This document shows, piece by piece, positions 18,063-28,408 of a DNA stretch of 49,288 nucleotides. Position 1 is the first letter of the stretch; the number at the start of each line of letters is the position of its first letter. This DNA comes from Arcobacter sp. CECT 8986 (GTDB taxonomy: Bacteria; Campylobacterota; Campylobacteria; Campylobacterales; Arcobacteraceae): NCBI RefSeq assembly GCF_004116725.1, contig NZ_PDKG01000012.1, forward strand, positions 1 to 49,288, written 5' to 3'. A program made the position numbers and the translations under genes. Below the pieces are notes generated by a model. That model was not told the origin of the DNA. It saw only the letters and a list, made by a program, of their open reading frames with translations, and ran no database searches.

Positions 18063-19628
18063 GAGTATATCTTCTATTAGAAACTGAGCGTTAACTTCAC
18101 CTCTAAATTCGTTTTTATTTATTGATACTATTAAATCAATATATTCTTCATTTATAGCTTCATTATGGTGAAATTTTAAAGCTTCAAATATAAAGCCATC
18201 ATTATTAAGAAGTAGTTTTATATGATTTTTATCTTTTCCCATAAATTCACATTTTAGTACTTTTGAATTTGAAACTCTAAAAATTGGCTTTTTATTTTCA
18301 AGCCCATATGGCTCAAATTTTTCAATAATTGATAGAAAATCTAAATCAACACTTGATACATCAAGTTCACCTAGACATTCATATTCTATATGTAAATCCT
18401 CTTTTGAAGTATTTATTAAAAGTGAGTTTATCTTTTCTTGAAAGGCTTTTAAATTCTCTTGTTTTAAAGATAATCCAGCAGCATTTTTATGTCCACCAAA
18501 TCCTAATAATAAAGATGAACATTCACTAATTAATGTATGAAGATTTATCTTTGCATTTGCTCTTGCACTTCCTTTTGCAATTCCATTAGTAATAGAGAAT
18601 ACAAAAGTAGGTTTTTTAAATTTATTTGATAATTTAGAAGCAACAATACCAATAACACCTTCATGCCAATTTTCACCCCAAACTACAATTGCATTATGCT
18701 TATGAATAATTTCTTGAGTTGCTTTTTTAGTTATCTCTTCTTGAAGAGATTTTCTATAATTATTAAGTTCATCTAATAGTGTTAATGAGTCATTTGCTTC
18801 CATATCATTTTTAGATAATAAAAAGGATAGGGCAACTGAAGCATCATCCATTCTTCCTGCACTATTTATTTTTGGAGCAATCATAAAACCAATATCATCA
18901 GATACATAGAACTTTTTGGAAAATACTTCATTTAACTTTTTAAATGCAGGTCTATTTGATGATTTTATACTTTTTAGTCCATGTCTTACAAGAGTGTAGT
19001 TTAAATCTGTCATAGGCATAATATCTGCAACTATTGCAACACAAAGTAAATCAAAGAAGTCAGACATATTTATATCTAAATTTAGCTCTTTTTTAATTCC
19101 TGCACATAAATACCAAGCAACTTGAGCTCCACAAATCTCTTTGAAAGGGAAAGTACAATCATGCTGTTTTGGATTTACAATAGCAAAAGCTTCAGGTAAA
19201 GTTTTCCCAACTGTATGATGGTCAGTAATAATTAAATCTATATCTTTTTCTTTTAATTTTTTTGAAGCTTCAACTGCACTAATTCCATTATCAACTGTGA
19301 TTACTAAACCACCATCTATTAAGTCTACTATTTTTGTTGATAATCCATATCCATGCTCAAATCTATTTGGAATAATGTGATTGATTTTGTATCCTACTTT
19401 ATTAAAAAAATCAACCATTATTGTAGTAGAAACAACACCATCAACATCATAATCTCCCACAATAGTAATTGGTTCATTATTTAAAATAGCGCTTTTGATT
19501 CTTTTAACAGCTTTTGGTAAGTCTTTTAATAAAAAAGGATTGGGTAAGCTTGATAGCTTTGCATAAGGATTATCCTTATGCCTTGCTAATAGAAGTTCAA
19601 AAAGTCTTTCTTTTGTAACTTTTTGCAT
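18057..19628 (-). CDS. recJ: Single-stranded-DNA-specific exonuclease RecJ
   Basis: A 523-residue 5'-3' exonuclease used in recombination and repair. DHH-family motifs are clear: VGDYDVDGVV, ITVDNGIS and ITDHHTVG, then the DHHA1 domain with GIVASKLSNKF, GSARAN and LLGFGGHKNAAG, followed by a C-terminal OB-like part. The frame is open back to 19730 inside pyrG, but the ATG at 19628 overlaps the pyrG stop by one base (TAATG) and gives MQKVTKERL, so I take this start. It is coupled to pyrG. Confidence 0.93.
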   Translation of the reverse strand: MQKVTKERLFELLLARHKDNPYAKLSSLPNPFLLKDLPKAVKRIKSAILNNEPITIVGDYDVDGVVSTTIMVDFFNKVGYKINHIIPNRFEHGYGLSTKIVDLIDGGLVITVDNGISAVEASKKLKEKDIDLIITDHHTVGKTLPEAFAIVNPKQHDCTFPFKEICGAQVAWYLCAGIKKELNLDINMSDFFDLLCVAIVADIMPMTDLNYTLVRHGLKSIKSSNRPAFKKLNEVFSKKFYVSDDIGFMIAPKINSAGRMDDASVALSFLLSKNDMEANDSLTLLDELNNYRKSLQEEITKKATQEIIHKHNAIVVWGENWHEGVIGIVASKLSNKFKKPTFVFSITNGIAKGSARANAKINLHTLISECSSLLLGFGGHKNAAGLSLKQENLKAFQEKINSLLINTSKEDLHIEYECLGELDVSSVDLDFLSIIEKFEPYGLENKKPIFRVSNSKVLKCEFMGKDKNHIKLLLNNDGFIFEALKFHHNEAINEEYIDLIVSINKNEFRGEVNAQFLIEDILL

Positions 19629-21244
19629 TATATATTTTTCGTTGCCTGCTCTACAAATTTTAAAATAATAGGATTTGGCGTTTCTAAGTGAGAAGTAAAC
19701 TCTGGATGGAATTGAACACCAACAAACCAAGGATGGTCTTTGATTTCAACTGCTTCAATTAATCCATTTGATTCACCAGAAATAATCATTCCAGCTTCTT
19801 CTAATACTTCTTTATATTTTGGATTTGCTTCATATCTATGTCTATGTCTTTCATAGTAAATCTCTTCATTTCCATATGCTTTTTTAAGATTTGTTCCATC
19901 TTTTGGTGTAAATGGATACTCTCCAAGTCTCATAGTTCCACCCATTGGTGATTCGTGAGTTCTTAATTGTTTTTCACCATTTTGGTCAATAAATTCATCA
20001 ATTAAGTAAATTACTGGATCTTTTGCATCTGGATTAAACTCAACTGAGTTTGCATCTTCTAAACCTAATACATTTCTACAATACTCAACAATAGAAAGTT
20101 GCATTCCTAAACAGATACCTAAATAAGGAATTTTATTCTCTCTTGCATATTTAATTGCTTCTAGTTTTCCAAGAACACCTCTGTGTCCAAATCCACCAGC
20201 AACTAAGATTGCATCAGAATTTCCAATTACTTCATATGCTCCAACATCTTCAATTCTTTCACTATCACACCAGTTGATATTGATTTTAGTATTTAAATGT
20301 GCTCCAGCATGAGTTAATGCTTCTGTTAAAGATTTGTATGATTCTTTTAAGTCAAGATATTTACCAACAAATGCAATATTTACTTCATTTTGAGGTAAGA
20401 TAATATGTTTTACTAAAGTACTCCATTTATCCATATTTGGTTTTATTTTGATATTAAAATGATTTGAAATAGGATTTAAAATACCTTCTTTTATGAAGTT
20501 TAATGGAACTTGATAAATTGATGCAGCATCGCCACACTCAATAACTCCATCATATTCAATATCACATGACATCGCAAGTTTTCTTTTTAAATCTTTTGGA
20601 AGAGGTTGTTCAGTTCTACATACTAACATATGTGGAGTGATACCAATTCTTCTTAATTCTTGAACAGAGTGTTGTGATGGTTTAGTTTTTAATTCCCCTG
20701 CCGCTGCAATATAAGGAATTAATGTAACATGAATATTCATTGTATTTTGTTTTGGTAATTCATGTCTTAATTCTCTGATTGCTTCCATAAATGGTAACCC
20801 TTCGATATCTCCAACAGTTCCACCTAGTTCTACAATAAGAAAATCATAACCTTCACCAGCATTTAAAACTCTGTTTTTAATTTCATCTACTACGTGAGGA
20901 ATTACTTGAATAGTTTTACCTAAGTAACCACCTTCTCTTTCTCTTTTAATTACTGTTTGATAAACTTGCCCTGTAGTAAAGTTATTCTTTGCACTTAAAG
21001 TCGCGTCTATAAATCTTTCATAATGTCCTATGTCAAGGTCTGTTTCTGCACCGTCTGCTGTTACAAAAACTTCTCCATGCTCTAATGGACTCATTGTTCC
21101 TGGATCAACATTTAAGTAAGGGTCAATTTTAAGCATACTTACTCTAAGTCCAGACTGTTTTAATATTGTTGCAATTGAAGCTGAAGTAATCCCTTTTCCT
21201 AAAGAACTTAGAACTCCACCCGTTACAAAAATGAATTTTGTCAT
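19628..21244 (-). CDS. pyrG: CTP synthase
   Basis: A 538-residue enzyme that aminates UTP to CTP with glutamine and ATP. The N-terminal synthase half begins [20 protein letters not shown] with the P-loop-like GKG; the C-terminal class I glutamine amidotransferase half has the nucleophile in GICLGMQLS and the His-Glu pair in GVQFHPEF. Full length. CGGAG precedes the ATG. It is followed by recJ with a one-base overlap. Confidence 0.97.
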   Translation of the reverse strand: MTKFIFVTGGVLSSLGKGITSASIATILKQSGLRVSMLKIDPYLNVDPGTMSPLEHGEVFVTADGAETDLDIGHYERFIDATLSAKNNFTTGQVYQTVIKREREGGYLGKTIQVIPHVVDEIKNRVLNAGEGYDFLIVELGGTVGDIEGLPFMEAIRELRHELPKQNTMNIHVTLIPYIAAAGELKTKPSQHSVQELRRIGITPHMLVCRTEQPLPKDLKRKLAMSCDIEYDGVIECGDAASIYQVPLNFIKEGILNPISNHFNIKIKPNMDKWSTLVKHIILPQNEVNIAFVGKYLDLKESYKSLTEALTHAGAHLNTKININWCDSERIEDVGAYEVIGNSDAILVAGGFGHRGVLGKLEAIKYARENKIPYLGICLGMQLSIVEYCRNVLGLEDANSVEFNPDAKDPVIYLIDEFIDQNGEKQLRTHESPMGGTMRLGEYPFTPKDGTNLKKAYGNEEIYYERHRHRYEANPKYKEVLEEAGMIISGESNGLIEAVEIKDHPWFVGVQFHPEFTSHLETPNPIILKFVEQATKNI

Positions 21245-21316
21245 TAATAACTCCGTAAAAATTGATAATAATAATTTCGCGATTTTATCGTAGATTGGAT
21301 TAAGAAGAAGTTAAGC

Positions 21317-21340
21317 AAAAGAAGTTTTAAAACTTCTTTT
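21317..21340 (-). terminator. Palindromic hairpin after ccoG
   Basis: A perfect 24-base palindrome (AAAAGAAGTTTT and its complement) lies six bases beyond the ccoG stop. It can form a stem ending in TTTT on the minus strand, a likely intrinsic terminator of modest strength; it could also work on the other strand. Confidence 0.6.
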
Positions 21341-21345
21341 ACAAA

Positions 21346-22728
21346 TTATTTAAGTTTATCTGCTCTTGGGTAGATAAACACAGCTTTTCTAATAACACTT
21401 ACTTTTGGGTCATCTTCTGCAAATGCTCTAAGTGTTAATGTGATTGGCGTATCTTTTGTATCATTTTTTACTAATTGTTTTGTTGTACTTAAAATAACAA
21501 CTTTTTTTCTCATTTTATGAGGTGCTAATGAAAACGGTCTAAATCTTTCTATTTTTATATCTTTGTTATCTACAACCTCTAAATTATATTTATGTTTTTT
21601 AGAATCAGTATTTTGGAAAAGTAATAGATAGTTATTTGATACTTTATTGTTATCTTCTACTTTATAAAGTTCAGTTGTTTTATTTACATTTAACAACATG
21701 TACTCTTTTTCTCCACCCATAACAAATAGTAAACCTAATACTACTAATAATGCAACTGCGTACATAATTGTAGATTTTCTTATAAGTTTTGTCTCTTTGT
21801 TATATTTGATTTCATTAGTACTTGACCATTGAACAAGTGATGGTTTACCTAATTTACCCATTACTTTTGTACATGCATCAACACACTCTAAACAGTTAAT
21901 ACATTCAAGTTGTAAACCTTTTCTAATATCAATGTGTGTAGGACACACAGTAACACATGATTCACATGTAGTACATTCATTTTCAACATTTGGTAAATCT
22001 TTTTGTTTAAAGATAATTTTTTCTTTATTATCATTATAGATGTTACCACCTCTATTTGTAGAGTAAATTGCTTGAAGTGTATTATTGTCATAAAGAACAG
22101 ATTGAACCCTTGAATAAGGACAAACATATGCACAGAAATCTTCTTTTAAGAAAATTACATCATAAATTATAAACCCAGCAATTGCTAAAACAGTACCAAT
22201 TAAAAACATATGGTCAGTTGGATTTTGTAAATATGCAAAGAAATCTTCAGGTGGAACAAAATACCACATAAAATCTGATGCAATTACAAGAGCAATTAAT
22301 GCCCAAAGAATTATTGCAATAACTCTTTTTGATGCATTTTCTGGTTTTTTCCAATCAGGTTCTTTTTGTTTATTTTTAATTCTTCTTAATTTTAGAAGTT
22401 TTGTTTCTATTAAATCTCTATAAATAACCCTAAAAATTGTTTGAGGACATGTCCATCCACACCAAGCTCTACCACCAATAGAAGTAACGGCAAAAATACC
22501 TAAAAATAATAACATTAATAAAAATGGCATAAGATAAAGCTCTTGCATATCAAAGGCAACACCCATTAAATGTAGTTGTTTTTTGTCAAATGATAATAAA
22601 AATATATGATTATCATTGATTCTAATGAAAGGTAAAGATAATCCTACAATAGTAGCAATAATATATGCGTAGTATCTTTTTATTCTATAAGGAGATTTTT
22701 TAAGATACTCACCCTTTTCAGTACTCAT
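21346..22728 (-). CDS. ccoG: Cytochrome c oxidase accessory protein CcoG (RdxA/FixG)
   Basis: A 460-residue membrane ferredoxin-like protein needed to mature cbb3-type oxidases, shown in other bacteria to be a Cu(II)-reducing protein in the CcoA-SenC copper path. The N-terminal half has membrane segments around residues 18-38, 65-85, 137-160 and 172-192, with GRAWCGWTCPQ and DFCAYVCPYSR cysteine motifs. Then come two 4Fe-4S motifs, CTTCESCVTVCP and CINCLECVDAC, one further helix near 320-340, and a C-terminal periplasmic Ig-like FixG domain. AAAGGAAAAAAT precedes the ATG. No cco structural genes lie in the window. Confidence 0.93.
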   Translation of the reverse strand: MSTEKGEYLKKSPYRIKRYYAYIIATIVGLSLPFIRINDNHIFLLSFDKKQLHLMGVAFDMQELYLMPFLLMLLFLGIFAVTSIGGRAWCGWTCPQTIFRVIYRDLIETKLLKLRRIKNKQKEPDWKKPENASKRVIAIILWALIALVIASDFMWYFVPPEDFFAYLQNPTDHMFLIGTVLAIAGFIIYDVIFLKEDFCAYVCPYSRVQSVLYDNNTLQAIYSTNRGGNIYNDNKEKIIFKQKDLPNVENECTTCESCVTVCPTHIDIRKGLQLECINCLECVDACTKVMGKLGKPSLVQWSSTNEIKYNKETKLIRKSTIMYAVALLVVLGLLFVMGGEKEYMLLNVNKTTELYKVEDNNKVSNNYLLLFQNTDSKKHKYNLEVVDNKDIKIERFRPFSLAPHKMRKKVVILSTTKQLVKNDTKDTPITLTLRAFAEDDPKVSVIRKAVFIYPRADKLK

Positions 22729-23020
22729 ATTTTTTCCTTTGTTAATTAATAACAGAATTGTTACAATTATTGTATATAAAGTAACCTTATATAAAACATA
22801 AGTAAATATAAGCTGAACTTATAATAATAGCTCTAATTAAGTTAATTTGATGATTTAAGTGATATTTAGGGTTGTTCTATAATTACTAAAATAAAATGTT
22901 TTAGAATCTAAAATTAAAAAAAGTAGAGATTTAATTTAAAAGTTTTAAAGTTAAATTAAACTGCCCAAAGCAAAAAAAATATTTTTGTAATATAAATAAA
23001 TTTTATATAATGAGAAAGTT
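22729..23020. other. Intergenic stretch upstream of ccoG
   Basis: About 290 bases of AT-rich sequence between ccoG and the next chemoreceptor, both on the minus strand. It should hold the ccoG promoter, but I cannot place it with confidence. A partial dyad (GTTAATTAATAAC at about 22741-22753) is visible. I see no RNA gene or repeat. Confidence 0.4.
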
Positions 23021-23032
23021 TTAAAAACTTTC
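23014..23032 (-). terminator. Hairpin spanning the chemoreceptor stop codon
   Basis: GAAAGTTTT (23014-23022) and AAAACTTTC (23024-23032) are perfect inverted repeats, and the TAA stop of the chemoreceptor is part of it. No T run follows directly, so it may be a weak terminator or an RNA end hairpin. Confidence 0.4.
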
Positions 23033-25390
23033 CCACTCATCATGTTCTTTATTTTGTTCTATTTGTTTTTTTTCTTCTTTTTCAATATTTTGAGGTTTTG
23101 AATCTATTGTATGTTTTATTGTTTTTGCTTTTACATTATTTTTTCCAATAAACTCTTTTTTATTTGCTTCTTGAACAATTTGATCAGCGATTGCATGTGT
23201 TTGATTTGCAATTGTTTTTGTATCATTTGCAACTGATGCATTTTGTTGAGTCTGTCTATCTAAAGTATTTACAGCATCATTTATTTGACTAATTCCTGTT
23301 CGTTGTTCTTTACTTGCATTTGAAATTCCATTAATTAACTCTAACGTACTATTTATATTTTCATTTAAGTGTTTGTACCCTTCAATCATTTTATCAGAAA
23401 TTGTTTTTCCATCATTCGCTTTTATTGTTGCAGTCTCAACTATTTGTTTTATCTCTTTAGCAGCTTCTGCACTTCTACTTGCAAGATTTCTTACTTCTTG
23501 TGCTACAACTGCAAATCCTTTTCCAGCTTCACCTGCTGTTGCTGCTTCTACTGCTGCATTTAATGAAAGAATATTTGTTTGAAATGCAATTTGGTCTATT
23601 ACTGTTATTGCTTCATTTATTGAAGTTACTTGTGTATTGATTTCATCCATTGCTGATGTAGTTTGTGTTGCTAGTGTTTCACCTTCATTTGCTGATTGTT
23701 GTAAGACATTTGCTTTTTGTGCCATTTTTAATACATTTTCATTATTGTGAGCTATATTTGATGTTATCTCTTCAATAGCAGCAGCTGTTTCTTCAATACT
23801 TGCAGCTGCTTCATTTGAAGATTGACTTAGTGTATGTACATTTGATAATAATAAGTTAGCACTCTCTTGTAGTGTTAATCCATTTGTTTTATTTTCAACA
23901 AGCATATCATTTATAATATTTGCTAAGTCATTAAATCCTTCAACAGTATCTCCTTTAGCATCTTTTACTCTATATGTAAAATCTAATTTTTGATATTTAC
24001 TTAAAGCCTCTTCTAATTTATTTAAATCATCAGAAGTACTTGTCGCAATAGCGTGCAACATCTCATTAAATATTACTTTTAAGTCTTCTAAGTTTTGATT
24101 TGAAGTTGATTGAGTAATTCTATGTTTTAAATTACCATTTTTAACTTCAGTTGCAATATCTTTTACATTTTGAATTAGATTATTATCTTGCTCTATTAGT
24201 TTTTGGATTTTTATTGTATTTTCATTTATCATTTTAGATACTTGTCCAAATTCATCATTCGAGTTAATTTTTATTGTTGTGTGCTCTTTATTTTGATTAT
24301 TTAGATATTGGAAAAATGAATCAAGACCATTTGTGATTATTGTAAGATTTTTACTTAAAGATTTTGTTCCTAATAAAATAACAATTGCAATAACAATAAA
24401 GCTAACAATACCAATAATTATAGAAAATAGTTGTAAATCATTTGCATCTTTTAGGTATTCTTCTTTTGGCATACTAAGTCCAAGTGCCCATTTTACACCA
24501 CTTTTACCCAACTCTATTGGCTCAATGTGATAAAAAGAGTATATACCAGTTGATGGAGATTTTTGTTCATATGTATATGTTTTGTTTTGATTTATTGCTT
24601 CTATTATCTCATCTGCTTGAGTTGTATTTTTATCATTTGATATTTTTTTTGTTAATAAACTTTTATTTGGATGACCAACTATTGTTCCTTTATCCGATAA
24701 TAAAAATCCATAACCATTTTCAAAAACTTTAATTTTTGCAATCTCATTTACCAAACTATTTAATGAAATATCAATTGTTGTTGCACCTAAAAATTTATTA
24801 TCTGATGTAATAATAGGTGCGGAAACTGTAACCATTAGTACATTTTCACCATTTACTTCATAGTTATAAGGTTCTGTTACATAAACTTTTTTTGTCTGTC
24901 TTGGAACATCAACCCATTCTCTACCTTCTTGTATTGTAGTTAGTCCATCAAGAACTATTTTAGAATCTGATTTATATAAATAAGGAGCAAATCTACCATC
25001 TTTATCGTGACCGTTTTTACTAGCTAAACTTTTATCATCTTTAAATAATATATTTGAGTCTAAATCAACGGCCATTGCAAGTGCAAAATCAGCATTTGAT
25101 AGCATATCTTTTGCTACATCTATTATCAACTCTTTAGAGTAGCTATTTTTTTCATACATCTCTTTTATAACACTAGCAAGTGAACTTACAGATGTTAAGG
25201 CTTTTTCTAAATCTTCTTTTGATTCAAAAGCATATTTATTTGCAAGTACATCAATATACTCTTTTGAAGATTTTTCTGCAGAACTATATGCATTTGATGA
25301 GATTAAAAAAATGCTAATAATTGAAGATATAAGTACAACAGAAAGTACGCTAATTAATAGTTTTTTTGCAAATGTTAAATTTGAAAACAT
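23021..25390 (-). CDS. Methyl-accepting chemotaxis protein with periplasmic dCache domain and C-terminal WESF tail
   Basis: A 789-residue chemoreceptor. A membrane helix near residues 10-30 and another near 320-342 enclose a ~290-residue periplasmic part of the double-Cache type ([20 protein letters not shown] and [17 protein letters not shown] are typical). After the second helix is a HAMP-like region and then the signalling domain with the conserved tip [20 protein letters not shown]. The last residues are DEWESF, which fits the xWxxF docking pentapeptide used by other receptors for CheR/CheB binding. The ligand is not predictable, though dCache domains often bind amino acids or organic acids. 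The gene stands alone. Confidence 0.9.
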   Translation of the reverse strand: MFSNLTFAKKLLISVLSVVLISSIISIFLISSNAYSSAEKSSKEYIDVLANKYAFESKEDLEKALTSVSSLASVIKEMYEKNSYSKELIIDVAKDMLSNADFALAMAVDLDSNILFKDDKSLASKNGHDKDGRFAPYLYKSDSKIVLDGLTTIQEGREWVDVPRQTKKVYVTEPYNYEVNGENVLMVTVSAPIITSDNKFLGATTIDISLNSLVNEIAKIKVFENGYGFLLSDKGTIVGHPNKSLLTKKISNDKNTTQADEIIEAINQNKTYTYEQKSPSTGIYSFYHIEPIELGKSGVKWALGLSMPKEEYLKDANDLQLFSIIIGIVSFIVIAIVILLGTKSLSKNLTIITNGLDSFFQYLNNQNKEHTTIKINSNDEFGQVSKMINENTIKIQKLIEQDNNLIQNVKDIATEVKNGNLKHRITQSTSNQNLEDLKVIFNEMLHAIATSTSDDLNKLEEALSKYQKLDFTYRVKDAKGDTVEGFNDLANIINDMLVENKTNGLTLQESANLLLSNVHTLSQSSNEAAASIEETAAAIEEITSNIAHNNENVLKMAQKANVLQQSANEGETLATQTTSAMDEINTQVTSINEAITVIDQIAFQTNILSLNAAVEAATAGEAGKGFAVVAQEVRNLASRSAEAAKEIKQIVETATIKANDGKTISDKMIEGYKHLNENINSTLELINGISNASKEQRTGISQINDAVNTLDRQTQQNASVANDTKTIANQTHAIADQIVQEANKKEFIGKNNVKAKTIKHTIDSKPQNIEKEEKKQIEQNKEHDEWESF

Positions 25391-25731
25391 TATAGTACCT
25401 TTAATTTTTTGAAAAAATTATAGCACTTTTATGGAATTTTGGATTTTTAAATTAGGTTATTTTTTATACTAACATATAAAAAATAGGCATTATGAAGAGT
25501 TATTTAAGAAGCAAAGAAAATAAAATTTCTTTGCTTTTTTATTATTACTATTTTTTTATGTCATATGAAAAATAAATTGAAAATAAAAGAAAATTCCCCT
25601 TACTTCCTAAAGTTCATACTTTCTTTCACCCAGCTTATCAATGACTTTTTAAAACGATATCAAATAAATACTGATAACAAGCTAATAAATAGTGATAATA
25701 CGAATAAGGTATAATATCGAGTATTTTAAAT
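25391..25731. other. Intergenic stretch with a plus-strand terminator-like hairpin
   Basis: A 341-base gap between two minus-strand genes. It should hold the promoter of the dCache chemoreceptor and the end of the HD-GYP operon. The one clear structure is a plus-strand hairpin at 25509-25540. A further imperfect dyad (AGCTTATCA near 25638 and TGATAACAAGCT near 25674) is seen. No convincing gene is present. Confidence 0.45.
25509..25540 (+). terminator. Orphan intrinsic terminator-like hairpin
   Basis: AAGCAAAGAAA at 25509-25519 pairs perfectly with TTTCTTTGCTT at 25526-25536, followed by more T on the plus strand. No protein gene on the plus strand ends here, so it may be the 3' end of a small RNA or a block on antisense transcription. 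Confidence 0.55.
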
Positions 25732-26243
25732 TTATCTTTTTTTTCTTTTTTTAGGTAGTCTATATTTAAAAGTTTTTAATTGCTTTACTAGCTTAGATGA
25801 TAATCTATACATATTATTAATAATTTCTTTCTTTTCTTCTTCAAGTAGCCATTCACTTAGTAATATTAATACTAATAGCTCTGGAATCCATTTATAGCCA
25901 TTGCTAAGGTTATTACCAAGGGTTTTAGTAATTACATCAAAATATGTAATTAATGCATCTTCTTGCTTGAGTAAAAGTTTATATCTATTGTCATATTGTG
26001 CTTTTAGAAGAATTTCATTTAATTGATGTGTAGAAATAATAGTTTTTTCTAAATTAGAAAGAAGCTTTTTGATAATTAGATTTATTTCAATAGTATCTTC
26101 TTTCACACTTAAATAAGCATAAGTATTTTTTTCGTCAATTTCTAAAAAAAAAATTCTAACGTTGTTCTTATAAATAATAATAAAGCTTCAGTTTTCTGTT
26201 CTCTCAAAAGTTTAGGTTTTATTCTTTTTTCTAACTTTTGCAT
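25732..26243 (-). CDS. Hypothetical basic helical protein, apparent frameshift at a run of ten T
   Basis: I do not recognise this family. The downstream piece (25732-26106, GTG start, 124 residues) has no own ribosome binding site of note. Just two bases after the HD-GYP gene stop an ATG at 26243 opens a frame of 33 codons (MQKLEKRIKPKLLREQ...) that stops at a TAG directly after ten T (26153-26144 on the minus strand). A one-base gain in that run, or a -1 slip, joins both frames without any stop, giving one helical protein of about 170 residues ending in a very basic tail (RLPKKRKKR). So the gene is either frameshifted, slippage-dependent, phase-variable, or miscalled in a homopolymer. It would be the last gene of the sensory operon. 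Confidence 0.6.
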
Positions 26244-26245
26244 AG

Positions 26246-28393
26246 TTAATCTTTGAAACACTTTTTTAATTCTAAAAACTCATCTAAGTTATCAAAGAAT
26301 AGATTTATTAAATTTGGATCAAAATGTTTTCCTTTTTCTTCCTTTAATAACTTTAAAATCTTTTCAAGAGGCCATGCTTTTTTATAAACTCTATCATGTG
26401 CTAACGCATCAAAAACATCACATATTGCAGTAATTCTTCCAAAAACATGAATCTCTTCACCCTTTAAACCTCTTGGATACCCAGTACCATCCCATTTTTC
26501 ATGATGCTCATTAGCAATAATTGCAGCTGCTTTAAATATTTTTCTATCAGAGGTATTTAAAAGGTTGTAACCAATATTTGCATGTTCTTTCATATGCTCA
26601 TACTCTTCAGCCGTAAATTTCCCTGGTTTATTTAAAATTGAATCTGGAATACCAATTTTTCCAATATCATGCATTGGTGATGCTAAGTTTAATAGTTGAG
26701 CTGTTTCTTCATCTAGTCCAGCTTTTAGTGCTAAAAATTTAGAATATTCAGCAACTCTTTTTACATGATTTCCTGTTTCTTTTGATCTAGTTTCAGCGAT
26801 CTCTCCCATCTTATAAATAATTTCTTTTTGAGTATTTTCCAACTCTTTATGTAATTCTTCAACTTTTGTAATATCATTTCTAACAGCCATATACTCAATT
26901 GTTTCATCATTTCTATCTTTAATAGGCACTATAGTTGTTATAAAATGTAACTCTTTACCATTTTTATGAAAACCTTTTAGCTTACCTTTCCAAAGTCCAT
27001 TAATTTTAATTTCATCAACTATTCTTAGCATATTAATAACATCATTATCTTTATGAATTATTTTTGAGTAATGTAAATTTACTAGTTCATCTTTTGTATA
27101 TCCAGTCATTTTAGAAAAATTATCGTTAACATAGATAATTTTAAAATCTTTAGATACTCTTATTATGATACTACTTTTGTCCATTGCCTTTTCATAGTAT
27201 TCTGATAGTCTAAGGACTTCATCAAATTCTTCACTTTTAATTAAATATTTCTCTCTTAATTGAACTTTTTTCAACTCTTTTTTTGTAATGTCTCTTCTTA
27301 TCCCAATGAATTCAATTATATTCCCATTTTTATCTAAAATTGGATTAATTACAGTATCTACATAATAGGTAGAACCTTTTTTTGTTTTATTTTTTAATTT
27401 TCCTACCCAAGGCTTTTTATTTTCTTTTATTGTTTTCCATAAATCTTTAAAAAACTCTTTTCCCATATCTGGATGTCTAACTATAGAGTGAGGCTTTCCA
27501 ACCAATTCTTCTTTTTTATAGCCTGATATTTCTTCAAATTTTTTATTTACATAAGTAATATTTCCATTTATATCTGCTTTTGAAACAATATTTGTTAAGT
27601 CAACTGTCTCTTTATATTGATTTAATAAGTTAACATTTCTATTTATTTCAATATCTTTTCTAATACTATTAACTTGAATCTCAACCTTTAAAAGAACTTC
27701 TTCAAGTAGAAATGGTTTTTTAATAAAATCACTTGCCCCTTGTTTTAAGGACTCACGGTATGTTTTTGCATCATAGTTACCTGATAACACTACAACACTA
27801 AGATTTTTATTTATATTCTTTTTTATATTTTTAAGAAGCTTTAGTCCGTGAATATCTGGAAGTTCTAAGTCTAGTATTACTAAGTCAATATTCTCTTTTT
27901 TTAGAATTTGATATGCCTCTATACCTGTCATAGAGGAATAAAGCTTATAACCTCTTGGAGTTAAAATATCTTGTAGCTGTTTTTGTATAACTGTTGAATC
28001 ATCAATAATTAGAATTGAATTTTCTTTATTTTTCTCAATATCATTTATAAAATTAACAATTTCATTAATATTGTCTTCAATTGATTCTTTCTTGTTTAAA
28101 AAATCCAAGATACCTTTTACAAATAGCTTACTTCTTATCTCTTCATCTTCAGAAGAAGTTAAAACAATTATTTTGGAGTCTTTATAACTATTAATTTTAT
28201 CAACAAGTTCTTCACCTTGAGCATCTTCAAGATGTAAATCTAATATGATATAATCATAAGCTTCTTTATCTAAATTTTTTTTTGCATCTTGAAGAGAAAA
28301 TGCACTAGTACATTTAAATCTTTTTTCTTCTAATAAAGATTTTATTGCACTATTTAAACTTTTTGAATCTTCTACTACTAAAATTTTTACCAT
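26246..28393 (-). CDS. Double-receiver, PAS-PAS, HD-GYP cyclic-di-GMP phosphodiesterase
   Basis: A 715-residue multidomain regulator. Residues 1-118 are a receiver (LVVEDSKS; phospho-acceptor Asp52 in LDLHLED), about 124-245 a second receiver (LIIDDSTV; LVILDLELPDIHG), about 265-375 and 400-510 are PAS domains (SIVRHPDMGKEFFKDLWKTI is Aer-like), and from about 525 an HD-GYP domain: METGNHVKRV-like ETGNHVKRVAEY, HDIGKIGIPD and HHEKWDGTGYPRGLKGEEI. The HD and GYP residues are all present, so c-di-GMP hydrolysis is expected. It lies 15 bases after a chemoreceptor gene, linking chemotaxis-type sensing with second-messenger output. Confidence 0.9.
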   Translation of the reverse strand: MVKILVVEDSKSLNSAIKSLLEEKRFKCTSAFSLQDAKKNLDKEAYDYIILDLHLEDAQGEELVDKINSYKDSKIIVLTSSEDEEIRSKLFVKGILDFLNKKESIEDNINEIVNFINDIEKNKENSILIIDDSTVIQKQLQDILTPRGYKLYSSMTGIEAYQILKKENIDLVILDLELPDIHGLKLLKNIKKNINKNLSVVVLSGNYDAKTYRESLKQGASDFIKKPFLLEEVLLKVEIQVNSIRKDIEINRNVNLLNQYKETVDLTNIVSKADINGNITYVNKKFEEISGYKKEELVGKPHSIVRHPDMGKEFFKDLWKTIKENKKPWVGKLKNKTKKGSTYYVDTVINPILDKNGNIIEFIGIRRDITKKELKKVQLREKYLIKSEEFDEVLRLSEYYEKAMDKSSIIIRVSKDFKIIYVNDNFSKMTGYTKDELVNLHYSKIIHKDNDVINMLRIVDEIKINGLWKGKLKGFHKNGKELHFITTIVPIKDRNDETIEYMAVRNDITKVEELHKELENTQKEIIYKMGEIAETRSKETGNHVKRVAEYSKFLALKAGLDEETAQLLNLASPMHDIGKIGIPDSILNKPGKFTAEEYEHMKEHANIGYNLLNTSDRKIFKAAAIIANEHHEKWDGTGYPRGLKGEEIHVFGRITAICDVFDALAHDRVYKKAWPLEKILKLLKEEKGKHFDPNLINLFFDNLDEFLELKKCFKD

Positions 28394-28408
28394 TTATTTA
28401 CCTAATAA

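Noticed and set aside
22741-22790. Dyads GTTAATTAATAAC and GTTAC...GTAAC upstream of ccoG as an FNR-type or other regulator site
   Set aside because: They do not match a known consensus well enough and similar dyads are expected in AT-rich spacers.
25493-25576. A short plus-strand ORF starting at ATG 25493
   Set aside because: It is cut by the terminator hairpin, has no ribosome binding site, and its residues are mostly the product of T runs.
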